From Sinobacterium caligoides (GTDB lineage: Bacteria; Pseudomonadota; Gammaproteobacteria; Pseudomonadales; Sinobacteriaceae), in contig NZ_RKHR01000004.1 in the NCBI RefSeq assembly GCF_003752585.1, positions 558,001 to 622,000 of the forward strand: 64,000 bases of DNA, read 5' to 3'. This document shows positions 36,531 to 45,697 of the stretch, piece by piece. The notes under the pieces were generated by a model. It saw only the letters and a program-made list of their open reading frames with translations. It did not search any database and was not told the origin of the DNA. The position numbers were made by a program, and so were the translations under genes. Numbering within the stretch: the first letter of the stretch is position 1; every line of letters begins with the position of its first letter.

Positions 36531-37583
36531 ATGGATAAGCAAGATAACGAGCAGATTGCAGAGCAATACCTTGAGGCCGCCGAGGCCTGGGTCGCACGCC
36601 TGCAATCACAACAGGTCAGCGAGCAGGACTTGCAGCAGTTCAGCCTGTGGTTACAGCAGAGCGAACAGCACCAGGCAGCCTACGACCAGACCGTAGCGCT
36701 CTGGCAGACAATGGGTCTGGTCAAGTTTTTAGACGAACAGCCCAGACAGTCGACACCCGCAGAGGCACTACCCACGGCAGCCAGTAATGATGCAGGCCCC
36801 TCTATGCCTGCGCGCAGCGAACAGCCGGCAAGGTCACGACGCAACCGCCGCCTCGGTCTCGCCGTCGCCGCCTCCGCCTTGATGCTAGGCTTTTTTGTCA
36901 ATCAACAGCTGCGCACCGCCGACGACGATAACGTACAACATTACGCCTCTGCTGTGGGCCAACTCAAGAGTATCGATCTTGCCGATGGCTCACGTATCGA
37001 GCTCAACACCAACAGCCGCGTCGAAGTACGTCTAACAGCGGGTCGTCGCGACATCAACCTCGTGCAAGGCGAAGCCTATTTCGACGTCGCCAAAGACGCT
37101 GAGCGCCCATTTATCGTCAGCTCCTGCGCCAGCGAAGCCATGGCCGTTGGCACCGAATTCAGCGTACGCTGTAGCGGTGACGAAGGGACGGTCACCGTCA
37201 CCGAAGGCATCGTTCAGGTCTCCCGCCACATCGATAGTGAAGGCAGAACCAGCCAACAGAACGTTGTTGTCGGCGAACAAGTACACACCGACCCCGTCAT
37301 CGGCGTCACCCTGCCGGAGAAGATCGATGCCGCGCTCAGCACCAGCTGGCTGAAAGGTGAGATGGTCTTCGATAACACTCCACTCGCCGATGTCGTTAGT
37401 GAAGCCAACCGCTACAGCCGTCACCCGATCATCCTCGGCAGTGAACAGCTGGCATCGCTTCGCGTCTCCGGGCTCTTCACTAACAACGACACCAAAACCT
37501 TAATCAGCGCCCTCGAGCGCAGCCTGTCGCTCCGCGCCGAGAAACAAGATGATGGCAGCACGGTATTGAATCCTGCCCCATAA
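36531..37583 (+). CDS. FecR-like anti-sigma/sensor protein
   Basis: A 350-aa protein. The cytoplasmic N-terminus (DUF4880-type, with AEAWVARLQSQQVSEQDLQQF then WLQQSEQHQAAY) is followed by one membrane segment (about residues 104-121). The periplasmic FecR domain has DGSRIELNTNSRVEV and GEAYFDVAKDAERPF, and a C-terminal DUF4974 part interacts with receptors in this family. It should bind the FecI-like factor and relay a signal from the STN domain of the receptor encoded next. Confidence 0.9.
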   Translation: MDKQDNEQIAEQYLEAAEAWVARLQSQQVSEQDLQQFSLWLQQSEQHQAAYDQTVALWQTMGLVKFLDEQPRQSTPAEALPTAASNDAGPSMPARSEQPARSRRNRRLGLAVAASALMLGFFVNQQLRTADDDNVQHYASAVGQLKSIDLADGSRIELNTNSRVEVRLTAGRRDINLVQGEAYFDVAKDAERPFIVSSCASEAMAVGTEFSVRCSGDEGTVTVTEGIVQVSRHIDSEGRTSQQNVVVGEQVHTDPVIGVTLPEKIDAALSTSWLKGEMVFDNTPLADVVSEANRYSRHPIILGSEQLASLRVSGLFTNNDTKTLISALERSLSLRAEKQDDGSTVLNPAP

Positions 37584-37686
37584 TAGGCGTAAACTGACCG
37601 TACTATAATTAAATAACGGTTGCGAAGGAGCGGCGCCAGGCTTAAGCGACGCTACTTCACCGTCACTCTCGAGCCGGCATCGCCCC

Positions 37687-40677
37687 ATGATGTCGATGAC
37701 TTCTTTATCTTCATACCAACGCATGCGTCAAGCGATGCATTGCATAAAGTTTCTACCCTGGGTCTTCGCCAGCAACCTACTGCTGACGCTGGACAGCAGC
37801 ACCTGCCACGCCGAAACAGTTAAAAAGATCGCCTTCAAACTGAGCCCCTTACCACTCAACCAGGCGCTGATCGAGCTCGGCAAACAAGCGGGCCTACCCA
37901 TCATCTTTGCACCGGAGATGGTGGTAGATAAGTTCTCACCAGAGCTTACCGGAACAATCTCCCTCGCGGACGCCCTCACCACCCTTCTCACCAACAGCGA
38001 GCTGGCCTACGAGGTGGTCGAGTCACGCTTTATCGTTATCACCGAGGCTGCCAACAAGGCTGAGGAGGTCGTCGATAACCGCCGTAACGCCCCTCAGCCC
38101 CTGGAAAACATCTATGTTTACGGCAACTATGTCACCGGCTCACGCATTCGCCGCTCCGATTTTGAAGGCTACAACCCCGTCGACATCCTCGACCGCAGCG
38201 AACTCAACCTGATCGGCACACCGACCGTCTCGGCACAACTAAGATCGTTGCCGGCAGTCACCGGCAAGCCCAGCAGCAGTGCCGTCACCAACGGCGGTGA
38301 CGCCAGTGCCAACGTCACTTTACGCGGCCTACCAGCCAACAACACACTGGTGTTAGTCAACGGCCGCCGAGTCGCCAACAACGGTCTCGACGGCGACTCC
38401 GTCAACCTCAACACCATCCCTAACGCCGCCATTGAACGCATTGAGGTATTAAAAGACGGCGCCTCAGCAATCTATGGTGCCGACGCCATCGCCGGCGTCG
38501 TCAATATCGTGCTACGCGAGCAGTTCGATGGCCTAGAGATCAGCACCTACGGCGGTCAAACAGGCCAAAACGACCTGCAGACACTGAACACCGAGCTACT
38601 ATGGGGCAAGAACTTCGACCGTGGCTCCATCGTTTTTTCTGCCTCGCTATTCGATCAGCAGGGCATCATGAGCAGCGATCGAGACTATGCCGCAAACAGC
38701 GATGGTCGCTCCTGGGGCGGTAGTGACCAACGCTCCGCGGCCACCCCCGCTGCGCGCATCAAACTGAGCGACGGTCGAGTAGTTACCGCCAACAACGTCG
38801 GCAACGCCAACAATTTGGCTGGCTACCGCCTCGCCGAAACAGAAGACCTATACAACTATAGCGAGCAGACCAGCGCCTATCGGCCGCGCCAGCAGCAGAG
38901 TCTCTACAGCCACATGCAGCTCGACCTCAGCGATCAGCTCACTGCCTTTATCGAGCTTGGCTACGACAGCACCGAGAGCGAAAATCAACTGGCGCCGACA
39001 CCGATATTCACCAAGTTTGAAACCCAGCGTACGGTCGTCGCCGCCGACAACCCCTATAACATCTTCGGCGAAGAGCTCGACGATGTGCGCCGTCGCATGA
39101 CCGAGCTAGGGCCTCGCCAACAATACGACAGAGAGATCAGCAAACGGTTCAGCACCGGGCTCAGGGGACAGAACGGCAGCTGGCTGTGGGATGCCGGGTA
39201 CAGCTGGAGCCGCTCCGACGCCGAACAGCAATTCCACAATCTCGTCGATGGCGAGCGCCTGCGCAGAGGCCTAGGCTCGGCAGCACAGTGCACTGGCGAC
39301 TGCATTCCAGTTAACCTGCTAGGACCTGCTGGCAGCCTCTCTAGGGCTGAGTCCGACTACCTGAGAACAACCGCTCGCAGTGAAGGCTCCAGTAAAATCG
39401 ATAGTCTAACAGTCAACCTTTCTGGGCCTTGGTTTAAGCTGCCCGCGGGCACCGTCGACGTGGCAGCGGGAGCTGAGCTGCGCAACGAAGCCATCGATAA
39501 AACGGCTGACCCGCTGAGTAGTCGAGGCGGCGTCATAGGCGGTAATAACTTCGTCGGCGCCAAAGGCCAGCGCACTATCCAAGAGTTCTATGTCGAAGCC
39601 AACCTGCCAATATTAAGACACCAGCTCGGCCTACAAAGCCTCGAGCTACAGACCGCTGCCCGCCACTCTTACTACAGCGACTTCGGCGCCACCACTACGC
39701 CGAAGCTAGGCCTTAAAGCACGCATCAATCCCAGCTGGTTATTGCGCAGCACCTACTCGAAAGGTTTTCGCGCCCCCTCACTGAAACAAATGCATCAAAT
39801 TGACAGCCAAGACTACGTGTCGTTTACCGACCCCTGCGCCGAGGCAGCGAACGTCGGTCGCCTGCCGGGCTGCCAACAGCAGGCCGACGGCAGTCGCAAG
39901 CAGTTTCTCGCGCTGTTCGGTGGCAACCCACAACTCAAACCGGAGACATCGACCAGCTACACCTTCGGCGTGGTCTACACCCCCACCTACCTGAGTGGAC
40001 TACAGGCTGCCGTCGACCTCTACCACATCAAGCAACGCGATGTCGTCGACGCCAACGCCATGTATATCGCCTACAGTAACGCCGAGACCGGGGCCTTTAA
40101 TGAGCTAGTGCAACGCGACGAGAATGGCGACATAAAACAGATCATCGCTCGTTACAATAACGCCGGCAGCCGCGATGTGTCCGGCCTCGATATCAGCACC
40201 CGCTACCGCTGGCCTGAGACATCTCTCGGTAACTTCGCGATCAACCTAGATGCCTCACATATCCACCGTTTTGAGCGCCAGCTTTTCGCCAACAGCCAAA
40301 GCCGAAATATCGCCGGCAGCTTCGTCGACGACGCCACCAACGGCCTCGGCGCCCTGCCCAAATGGAAGGGGAGAATAGGCGCCAGCTGGCAACACCTTGC
40401 CTGGCAGGCCAATTACACCCTGAACTATGTTGGTCACATGACGGAGCTGCACCCCGACGGTGAAACAGAGCGCGAGATAGAAGCCTGGACCACCCACAAC
40501 CTCCAGCTCAGCTACACCTTGCCGGTCCTGGCTGGCTTAAAGCTGCTCGCAGGTGTCGACAACCTATTCGATGAGAAGCCCCCCCTCATCGCCTCAGCGC
40601 TAAACGATAATATCGACGCACGCACCCACAATCTTAAGGGTAGATACTTCTATCTGAGTGCCACTCAGCGGTTCTAG
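37687..40677 (+). CDS. TonB-dependent receptor with N-terminal STN signalling domain
   Basis: A 996-aa outer-membrane transducer. A signal peptide ends near CHAE; an STN domain (about residues 45-120) has FKLSPLPLNQALIELGKQAGL; a plug follows with VTGSRIRRSDFEG, LRGLPANNTLVLVNGRR and ERIEVLKDGASAIYGADAIAGVVNI; then a beta-barrel ends in GRYFYLSATQRF with the C-terminal aromatic residue. With FecI and FecR just upstream this forms a complete surface-signalling set. The barrel type resembles carbohydrate/peptide receptors rather than classical ferric-citrate FecA, so the ligand is open. The start among several N-terminal Met codons is uncertain. Confidence 0.9.
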   Translation: MMSMTSLSSYQRMRQAMHCIKFLPWVFASNLLLTLDSSTCHAETVKKIAFKLSPLPLNQALIELGKQAGLPIIFAPEMVVDKFSPELTGTISLADALTTLLTNSELAYEVVESRFIVITEAANKAEEVVDNRRNAPQPLENIYVYGNYVTGSRIRRSDFEGYNPVDILDRSELNLIGTPTVSAQLRSLPAVTGKPSSSAVTNGGDASANVTLRGLPANNTLVLVNGRRVANNGLDGDSVNLNTIPNAAIERIEVLKDGASAIYGADAIAGVVNIVLREQFDGLEISTYGGQTGQNDLQTLNTELLWGKNFDRGSIVFSASLFDQQGIMSSDRDYAANSDGRSWGGSDQRSAATPAARIKLSDGRVVTANNVGNANNLAGYRLAETEDLYNYSEQTSAYRPRQQQSLYSHMQLDLSDQLTAFIELGYDSTESENQLAPTPIFTKFETQRTVVAADNPYNIFGEELDDVRRRMTELGPRQQYDREISKRFSTGLRGQNGSWLWDAGYSWSRSDAEQQFHNLVDGERLRRGLGSAAQCTGDCIPVNLLGPAGSLSRAESDYLRTTARSEGSSKIDSLTVNLSGPWFKLPAGTVDVAAGAELRNEAIDKTADPLSSRGGVIGGNNFVGAKGQRTIQEFYVEANLPILRHQLGLQSLELQTAARHSYYSDFGATTTPKLGLKARINPSWLLRSTYSKGFRAPSLKQMHQIDSQDYVSFTDPCAEAANVGRLPGCQQQADGSRKQFLALFGGNPQLKPETSTSYTFGVVYTPTYLSGLQAAVDLYHIKQRDVVDANAMYIAYSNAETGAFNELVQRDENGDIKQIIARYNNAGSRDVSGLDISTRYRWPETSLGNFAINLDASHIHRFERQLFANSQSRNIAGSFVDDATNGLGALPKWKGRIGASWQHLAWQANYTLNYVGHMTELHPDGETEREIEAWTTHNLQLSYTLPVLAGLKLLAGVDNLFDEKPPLIASALNDNIDARTHNLKGRYFYLSATQRF

Positions 40678-40897
40678 TCAATAAAATTAATAACGTTCTA
40701 ACTGTACTTCCCCCACCCGCTTTTTAGTCTTTCGAACTGAAAAAAAATCATCTACCCTAAAAAATAAAATCAGTCACATGAATCATGAGTAATATTTATG
40801 ATGAATAATATTTATATTCACATACTTACAATATAAATGCCGTTCTAAAGCATTAAGATTCTAGAAGTCCTTAAACAATCATTTGTTAAATTAATTT

Positions 40898-41010
40898 AAC
40901 TTTCTTTTGAGGGCAATCTAAAGGCCTACGTCTAATAGATAAGAGCTACAAAATAATAAGCTCATAATTTAATAAAATGACCAAAAAAAAGACCTCTAGA
41001 GGACCTACGG
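40898..41010 (+). promoter_or_regulatory. Conserved leader of receptor copy A
   Basis: The 113 bp before the ATG share with 45589-45697 the pieces GAGGGCAAT, CGTCT, TAAGAGCTA, AATAATA, GCTCA, GACCAAAAAAAA and AGAGGACCTACGG. GAGCT and AGCTC can pair. AGAGGA (40998-41003) is the ribosome binding site and here lies in a CCTCTAGAGG palindrome. The region before it (40678-40897) is AT-rich with no gene seen. Confidence 0.55.
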
Positions 41011-43878
41011 ATGATTGCACAAAGACCCCTGGTGCGCGCAGTTAAGCTTGCCTTAAGCAGCGCCTTTATCACCGGCGCCACCTTGCCCATGCACATGGCT
41101 AACGCACAAGAAGAACAAGCCATCGAAGAAGTTGTTATTACCGGCTCTCGTATCTCGCGAGACGAATTCTCCTCCTCCAGCCCGATGGCCGTCTACGATG
41201 CCAACGACCTAGCAAACTCCAATGCCTCTAGCATTGATGAGTTCCTAATGAAAACGCCAGAGTTTACAGGCTCCAACTTGGGCGGCAGCACCAATAATGG
41301 AGGAAGCGGCGGCAAGATGGTCAACCTACGGGGACTCGGCTACAAGCGCACCCTGATTTTGATCAATGGCCGCCGCCAAGTCAGCAGCTTTGTTGGTGGC
41401 GCTAGCGACCTCGGTGCCGTCGACCTAAACACCATTCCTATGGGCATGGTCGAAAGAGTAGAAGTTCTTAAAGATGGCGCATCAACAGCCTATGGTTCGG
41501 ATGCTATCGCTGGTGTTGTAAATATTATTCTACGCAAACGTTTTGATGGCGTGAAATTAACTGGCGGCAGCGGTGCTGGCACCGAAGACTGGGACGGTAA
41601 GAACAAAGATCTATCTTTCTTAATGGGTACTTCTAGCGATCAAGGCGGCATCGTCTTTGGTCTTGAATATCACAAGCAAGAGGAGATCATTCAAGAGGCT
41701 CGTAAATGGGGTAAAAACGCCACCTGGGCTGTTCGCAATGAAGCGGGGCAGTTTATAGACGAAAATCAAGGCTCATCCAATAGCCGAAAAATTAGTGTCG
41801 GCAAAGATGCAGCCGCACAAATCGTCGCCCAAGATCCTTCCTTGCAAGGTAGCAAATACATTGTCGACGCGGGTACCGGACAAGCACGCGCTTTCACCGG
41901 ATCTGATACCTATAACTATGCCCCCGTCAACGCCCTGATGACTCCCAATGAGCGCTGGCAGATGAGTGCCGCTGGTGATCACGAACTATTTTCAGATAGC
42001 ATCATCGGTCAAATTAACACTCACGCCGAACTCTCCTACACTAAGCGTACCTCTCATCAACGATTGGCCCCAGACGCCTCTTTTAGTGTTACTGATTACG
42101 ATGGTAACCCCAATGAGTTCGTACCCGCATCAAACCCTTACAACCCGTTTGGCGATAACGCCAGCAACCCTTGGGGCGTCAGCGGTGAAGATGTACAAAT
42201 TAACCGCCGGTTTGTCGAATCAGGTGGGCGAGTTTTTAACCAGAACGTTGATACCTTCCGTATGAATCTCGGTTTTGATGGTGAACTAGATAACGGCATC
42301 AACTGGGACGTCAATTATGTCTTTGCAGACAATAGTGAGATCTATGAAACTCAGGGCTATCATCGCTTTGATCGCTGGGCCACTGCCGTCGACCCCGACA
42401 AGTGTGCAGCTGACGCAGCCTGCGCAGCAGCTGGCGTCTTAAACCCCTTCGGTGATTACGGTTCCATCAGCAGCGAGCAGATGGCCTACCTAACAGCTGG
42501 CTCACTCAAAGATCAGTATGACACTCGTATGGAGCAGCTCGCCTTCAACATCAACGGCGAAATGCCTGGACTACCCGCTGGCGATATCGGCTGGGCAGCT
42601 GGTGCCGAGAAGCGGACCGACTCTGCCGAAATTAAGCCGGATGAATTCTCTGCCGGCGGTCTTACTACAGGCGGCGCAATCGACGCGCTCAAAGGCGAGC
42701 AAAATGTTAAAGAGTTCTACGGTGAATTATTAATACCCCTTGTTTCTGATCTCCCCCTAGCGCAACAGGTGAACTTAGAAGCCTCTGTTCGACACTCAAG
42801 ATACGACACTAGTGCAGGTGACAATACATCGTACCGCCTCGGTCTAGACTGGATGTTCAACGAAGACTTACGTGCCCGTACAGTACTGTCTACCGGCTTC
42901 CGCGCCCCCAACACTGTTGAGTTACTTACCCAAGCTGTTGGCTTTCCCGTCGCAGAAAACTGGTGTGAATTCACCGATCTTCGTAACGATATCAGCGACA
43001 CAGCCAAAGCTAACTGTGCCGCCCTTGGCTACGATGGCATGTATCAGCAGGGTTTCCAATATCAGCCAAGCATCGAGCAACAAGAGGCCGTCAATAACCT
43101 TGGACCGGAAGAGTCAAAAACCTTTACCTTCGGCCTAGTCTGGACACCGGAGGCAGTTGAAAACTTACGCCTAAGCGTTGACTATTTTAATATCGAAATC
43201 GATTCATATATCGAGCTACCCGATATCAATGCAATGTCGCTAACCTGTCTTGAGTCGGAAAACTTCTCTGCACCCGCCTGTAGCAAATTCTACTCAGCCT
43301 ACGGTGGCGCTCCCGCGACCGGTATTGATGACGCCGATGTTGGGGTCACTCAGATGGCCACAACACCGTTAGGTAACTTAGGCTTACTAACCACCTCAGG
43401 GCTCGACTTTGCAGCCGATTATGCCATGGATGTAAACTTCATTTCGGCGCACTCTCTGCAATTCGGTCTCGCGGGCACCTGGTTACACGAGTATAAGAAA
43501 GACTTTGGCGAGCTTGGTAGCATCGACTATGTTGGTACTGCAGGCCCACAGGATGTTTTCCCTGAGTTCCGTATCAATACTAGTGTAGGTCTCATCTCAG
43601 ATGATTGGTCGGTGCAGTGGATGATGCGTTGGATGGATGAGTCGAAAGACCTCTATCGTCCCGCCTCAATCACGACCGATGCGGTTGCTGAAGCTGTTCT
43701 TTACCACGATCTAGTCGCGTCTTACAGCTACAAGAACCTTGACCTAAGCGTCGGCGTCGACAACCTCACGGATGTTGCGCCTCCGCAGTATCACAGTGGC
43801 TTCGCCATGCACACGGCCCCGGGTGTTTACGACACCATAGGTCGTCGCGCTTGGTTCAAGGTAGGGATGAACTTCTAA
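41011..43878 (+). CDS. TonB-dependent receptor (cassette copy A)
   Basis: A 955-aa outer-membrane receptor. The signal peptide ends near MANAQ; EEVVITGSRI is a TonB-box-like start of the plug, followed by LRGLGYKRTLILINGRRQ and ERVEVLKDGASTAYGSDAIAGVVNI, then a 22-strand-type barrel ending RRAWFKVGMNF. No STN domain, so it is a plain transporter. It resembles receptors for oligosaccharides, peptides or other large substrates. About 75-80% of positions look identical to the copy at 45698 by eye, with differences concentrated in barrel loops (for example about residues 255-290 and 765-785), as expected if the copies bind different ligands. Confidence 0.92.
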   Translation: MIAQRPLVRAVKLALSSAFITGATLPMHMANAQEEQAIEEVVITGSRISRDEFSSSSPMAVYDANDLANSNASSIDEFLMKTPEFTGSNLGGSTNNGGSGGKMVNLRGLGYKRTLILINGRRQVSSFVGGASDLGAVDLNTIPMGMVERVEVLKDGASTAYGSDAIAGVVNIILRKRFDGVKLTGGSGAGTEDWDGKNKDLSFLMGTSSDQGGIVFGLEYHKQEEIIQEARKWGKNATWAVRNEAGQFIDENQGSSNSRKISVGKDAAAQIVAQDPSLQGSKYIVDAGTGQARAFTGSDTYNYAPVNALMTPNERWQMSAAGDHELFSDSIIGQINTHAELSYTKRTSHQRLAPDASFSVTDYDGNPNEFVPASNPYNPFGDNASNPWGVSGEDVQINRRFVESGGRVFNQNVDTFRMNLGFDGELDNGINWDVNYVFADNSEIYETQGYHRFDRWATAVDPDKCAADAACAAAGVLNPFGDYGSISSEQMAYLTAGSLKDQYDTRMEQLAFNINGEMPGLPAGDIGWAAGAEKRTDSAEIKPDEFSAGGLTTGGAIDALKGEQNVKEFYGELLIPLVSDLPLAQQVNLEASVRHSRYDTSAGDNTSYRLGLDWMFNEDLRARTVLSTGFRAPNTVELLTQAVGFPVAENWCEFTDLRNDISDTAKANCAALGYDGMYQQGFQYQPSIEQQEAVNNLGPEESKTFTFGLVWTPEAVENLRLSVDYFNIEIDSYIELPDINAMSLTCLESENFSAPACSKFYSAYGGAPATGIDDADVGVTQMATTPLGNLGLLTTSGLDFAADYAMDVNFISAHSLQFGLAGTWLHEYKKDFGELGSIDYVGTAGPQDVFPEFRINTSVGLISDDWSVQWMMRWMDESKDLYRPASITTDAVAEAVLYHDLVASYSYKNLDLSVGVDNLTDVAPPQYHSGFAMHTAPGVYDTIGRRAWFKVGMNF

Positions 43879-43893
43879 TAATAAGCTCCGTAC

Positions 43894-43919
43894 ACCGTTA
43901 CAGCGCAAGCTGTAACGGT
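43894..43919 (+). promoter_or_regulatory. GNRA-loop hairpin between receptor and small gene (copy A)
   Basis: ACCGTTACAGC-GCAA-GCTGTAACGGT is a perfect 11-bp stem with a GCAA tetraloop, 15 bases after the receptor stop. No U-run follows. The same hairpin is in copy B with a compensatory pair change, which supports a conserved RNA structure that may stabilise the receptor mRNA or set the ratio between genes. Confidence 0.7.
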
Positions 43920-43944
43920 CACCAACAACTAAACGGTGAATACC

Positions 43945-44394
43945 ATGCATCGATTATTGCTCGCTATATCCATAGCTCTAATGACTTCGCAGCAGCTCGT
44001 TGCCGACACGACAACAAGGCTACAAATCTGTCAAACCATCGCCAACGACAGCGAGAGACTAGATTGCTATGACGCAATAGCAGCAAGCCCAAAAAACACA
44101 GAACAGCAGAACCTCAAAACAGAACTTCAGAAGCAGGATTTCGGAAAAGAAACCTGGTCAAAAGATAATGACAAGATCACACAAATCACAGCGACAATTG
44201 AAGCCGTCAAGAAATCCAACTATGGCAAACAAATCATCAGCCTGAGCAACCAACAAACCTGGAAGCAGCAGGCAAAAAGCAACTTCAAATTACGAGTTGG
44301 CGACAAGATTACCATAGAGAGAGGTAGCTTAAACGCCTTTTTCCTCAGCAAAGATAGCTCATCAAAGAAAGAAAAGTTTATACGTGTTCATTGA
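43945..44394 (+). CDS. Periplasmic 149-aa protein (cassette copy A)
   Basis: Begins at ATG 43945, aligned with the copy-B start; GTG 43936 would add three residues. A signal peptide ends near LVADT. The mature N-terminus has LQICQTIANDSERLDCYDAIA, a two-cysteine motif seen in several small periplasmic proteins, including TagO-like ones. The C-terminal half (TATIEAVKKSNYGKQIISL, QQTWKQ, FKLRVGDKITIERGSLNAFFL) looks like a small beta-rich domain. Function unknown. Its fixed place between receptor and MarC, twice, suggests it helps the receptor or handles the imported compound in the periplasm. Confidence 0.8.
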   Translation: MHRLLLAISIALMTSQQLVADTTTRLQICQTIANDSERLDCYDAIAASPKNTEQQNLKTELQKQDFGKETWSKDNDKITQITATIEAVKKSNYGKQIISLSNQQTWKQQAKSNFKLRVGDKITIERGSLNAFFLSKDSSSKKEKFIRVH

Positions 44395-44423
44395 TATCGA
44401 CACTGTCGACAAAGTCATTCTTT

Positions 44424-44450
44424 GCCTGTCACACTGACAGGCTTTTTTTT
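44424..44450 (+). terminator. Rho-independent terminator
   Basis: GCCTGTC-ACACT-GACAGGC followed by TTTTTTTT, 29 bases after the stop of the 152-aa gene and before marC copy A. Confidence 0.85.
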
Positions 44451-44477
44451 ACCCGCTATATATAATAGGTAACGCCC

Positions 44478-45068
44478 ATGGATCCCATCTCAGCCTTCTT
44501 TACCCTGTTATTTGTGATGGACCCACTGGGTAATATTCCTGTCTTCCTCTCCGTGCTGAAAGATGTTGACGAGAAGCGGCGAATGAAAATCATCGCCCGT
44601 GAGATGCTGTTTGCCCTCTGCATCATGCTTTGCTTCCTGTTCTTCGGTAGCCATTTTCTCGGCGCCCTGAACCTCGACCAGCAAGCGGTACAAATTAGCG
44701 GTGCAATTGTCTTGTTTCTGATTGCCCTGCGGATGATCTTCCCGCAAGAAGGCGGCATCATGGGTAGCCACAATATTGGTGGCGAGCCCTTCATCGTGCC
44801 ATTAGCGATTCCCTGTGTCGCCGGTCCCTCTGCTCTCGCCATCCTGATGTTGATGACCCATAACGAAAATGAAAGCATGTGGGTCTGGAGCGGCGTGATG
44901 ATCAGCGCCTGGCTGGTCTCATCCTTCGTCTTTCTACTGTCACCCTTCTTTTATAGGCTATTACAGGAGCGTGGCCTCATCGCCATCGAACGCTTAATGG
45001 GTATGATTCTGGTGATGATCTCTGTACAGATGGGCCTTGAAGGGCTGAAAAGTTTTCTCAGCATCTAA
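44478..45068 (+). CDS. MarC-family membrane protein (copy A)
   Basis: A 196-aa protein with six predicted membrane segments. FTLLFVMDPLGNIPVFLSVL and the GGEPFIVPLAIPCVAGPSALAIL block are typical of the MarC/UPF0056 family, whose function is not settled; the antibiotic-resistance role once suggested by its name is not supported. Starts at ATG 44478 with AGG upstream. It follows a terminator, so it may have its own promoter or depend on read-through. Nearly identical to the copy at 49288. Confidence 0.88.
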   Translation: MDPISAFFTLLFVMDPLGNIPVFLSVLKDVDEKRRMKIIAREMLFALCIMLCFLFFGSHFLGALNLDQQAVQISGAIVLFLIALRMIFPQEGGIMGSHNIGGEPFIVPLAIPCVAGPSALAILMLMTHNENESMWVWSGVMISAWLVSSFVFLLSPFFYRLLQERGLIAIERLMGMILVMISVQMGLEGLKSFLSI

Positions 45069-45588
45069 ATCGACGACTAAAAGATTCCGCAAGATCGTTA
45101 GGCGCATCCAGAACAATCAAGGCGACATAAACTAAATTCGTTAGGCAAAAAATACAGACCTATATTGTTATAGACAACAAAGACGACTGCACTCAACCTC
45201 GAACCTCTCCCGCAGTGGCAACAAAAAATAGCTGTTGCCACGAAGTTAATCCCCCTAAATGACCCGTTTGTGCCGCCAACTACCGCAGCTAACATAGTTT
45301 GCCATTAAAAAAACTAGCGAGAAGTAGAGCATGGGGTCTGCTTATAGACCGACAGAAGAAGCTTGAAAATAAGAAAATAATAGAGCCAAATGCCGAACAA
45401 AGACGATCTTGGCGCTCTCCCAAAGGTTAAAAGTAGGCGAACAAAACACTAACAAAGATGGTCTTACGCATTACACTTTATTCATTAAACAAAGGTAATA
45501 GTTACGTAGTAATGCCTACAACCCCCGTCCTAAAGCCCTCGAATAAAACCCGCAAAAATAACTACGAAGAAAATTCAAAACAGAGTGG
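45069..45588. other. Gap between cassette copies
   Basis: About 520 bp, AT-rich, with no supported gene, terminator or mobile-element end. It does not visibly match the region upstream of copy A, so the duplication boundary appears to lie at about 45589. Confidence 0.5.
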
Positions 45589-45697
45589 AACTTTTTTTTG
45601 AGGGCAATAATGCTGGCCGCGTCTGTATTGGTAAGAGCTAAATAATAATACGCTCAGAATTTTAAGAAACGACCAAAAAAAATTAGAGGACCTACGG
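45589..45697 (+). promoter_or_regulatory. Conserved leader of receptor copy B
   Basis: 109 bp aligned with the leader at 40898-41010. GAGGGCAAT at 45600-45608, TAAGAGCTA and GCTCA, and GACCAAAAAAAA followed by AGAGGACCTACGG just before the ATG are kept. The CCTCTAGAGG palindrome of copy A is lost. Confidence 0.55.

Larger units (their letters stand above)
40898..45068 (+). repeat. Tandem duplication, copy A (leader, receptor, 152-aa gene, MarC)
   Basis: This segment matches 45589-49878 gene by gene: leader, TonB-dependent receptor, intergenic hairpin, 152-aa protein, MarC protein. Proteins are highly similar across most of their length and the intergenic elements are recognisably conserved, so the whole cassette was duplicated and has since diverged. 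No insertion sequence borders it. Confidence 0.85.

Noticed and set aside
44401-45068. MarC proteins as antibiotic-resistance determinants
   Set aside because: The name is historical; family members have not been shown to confer resistance, so no such role is assigned.
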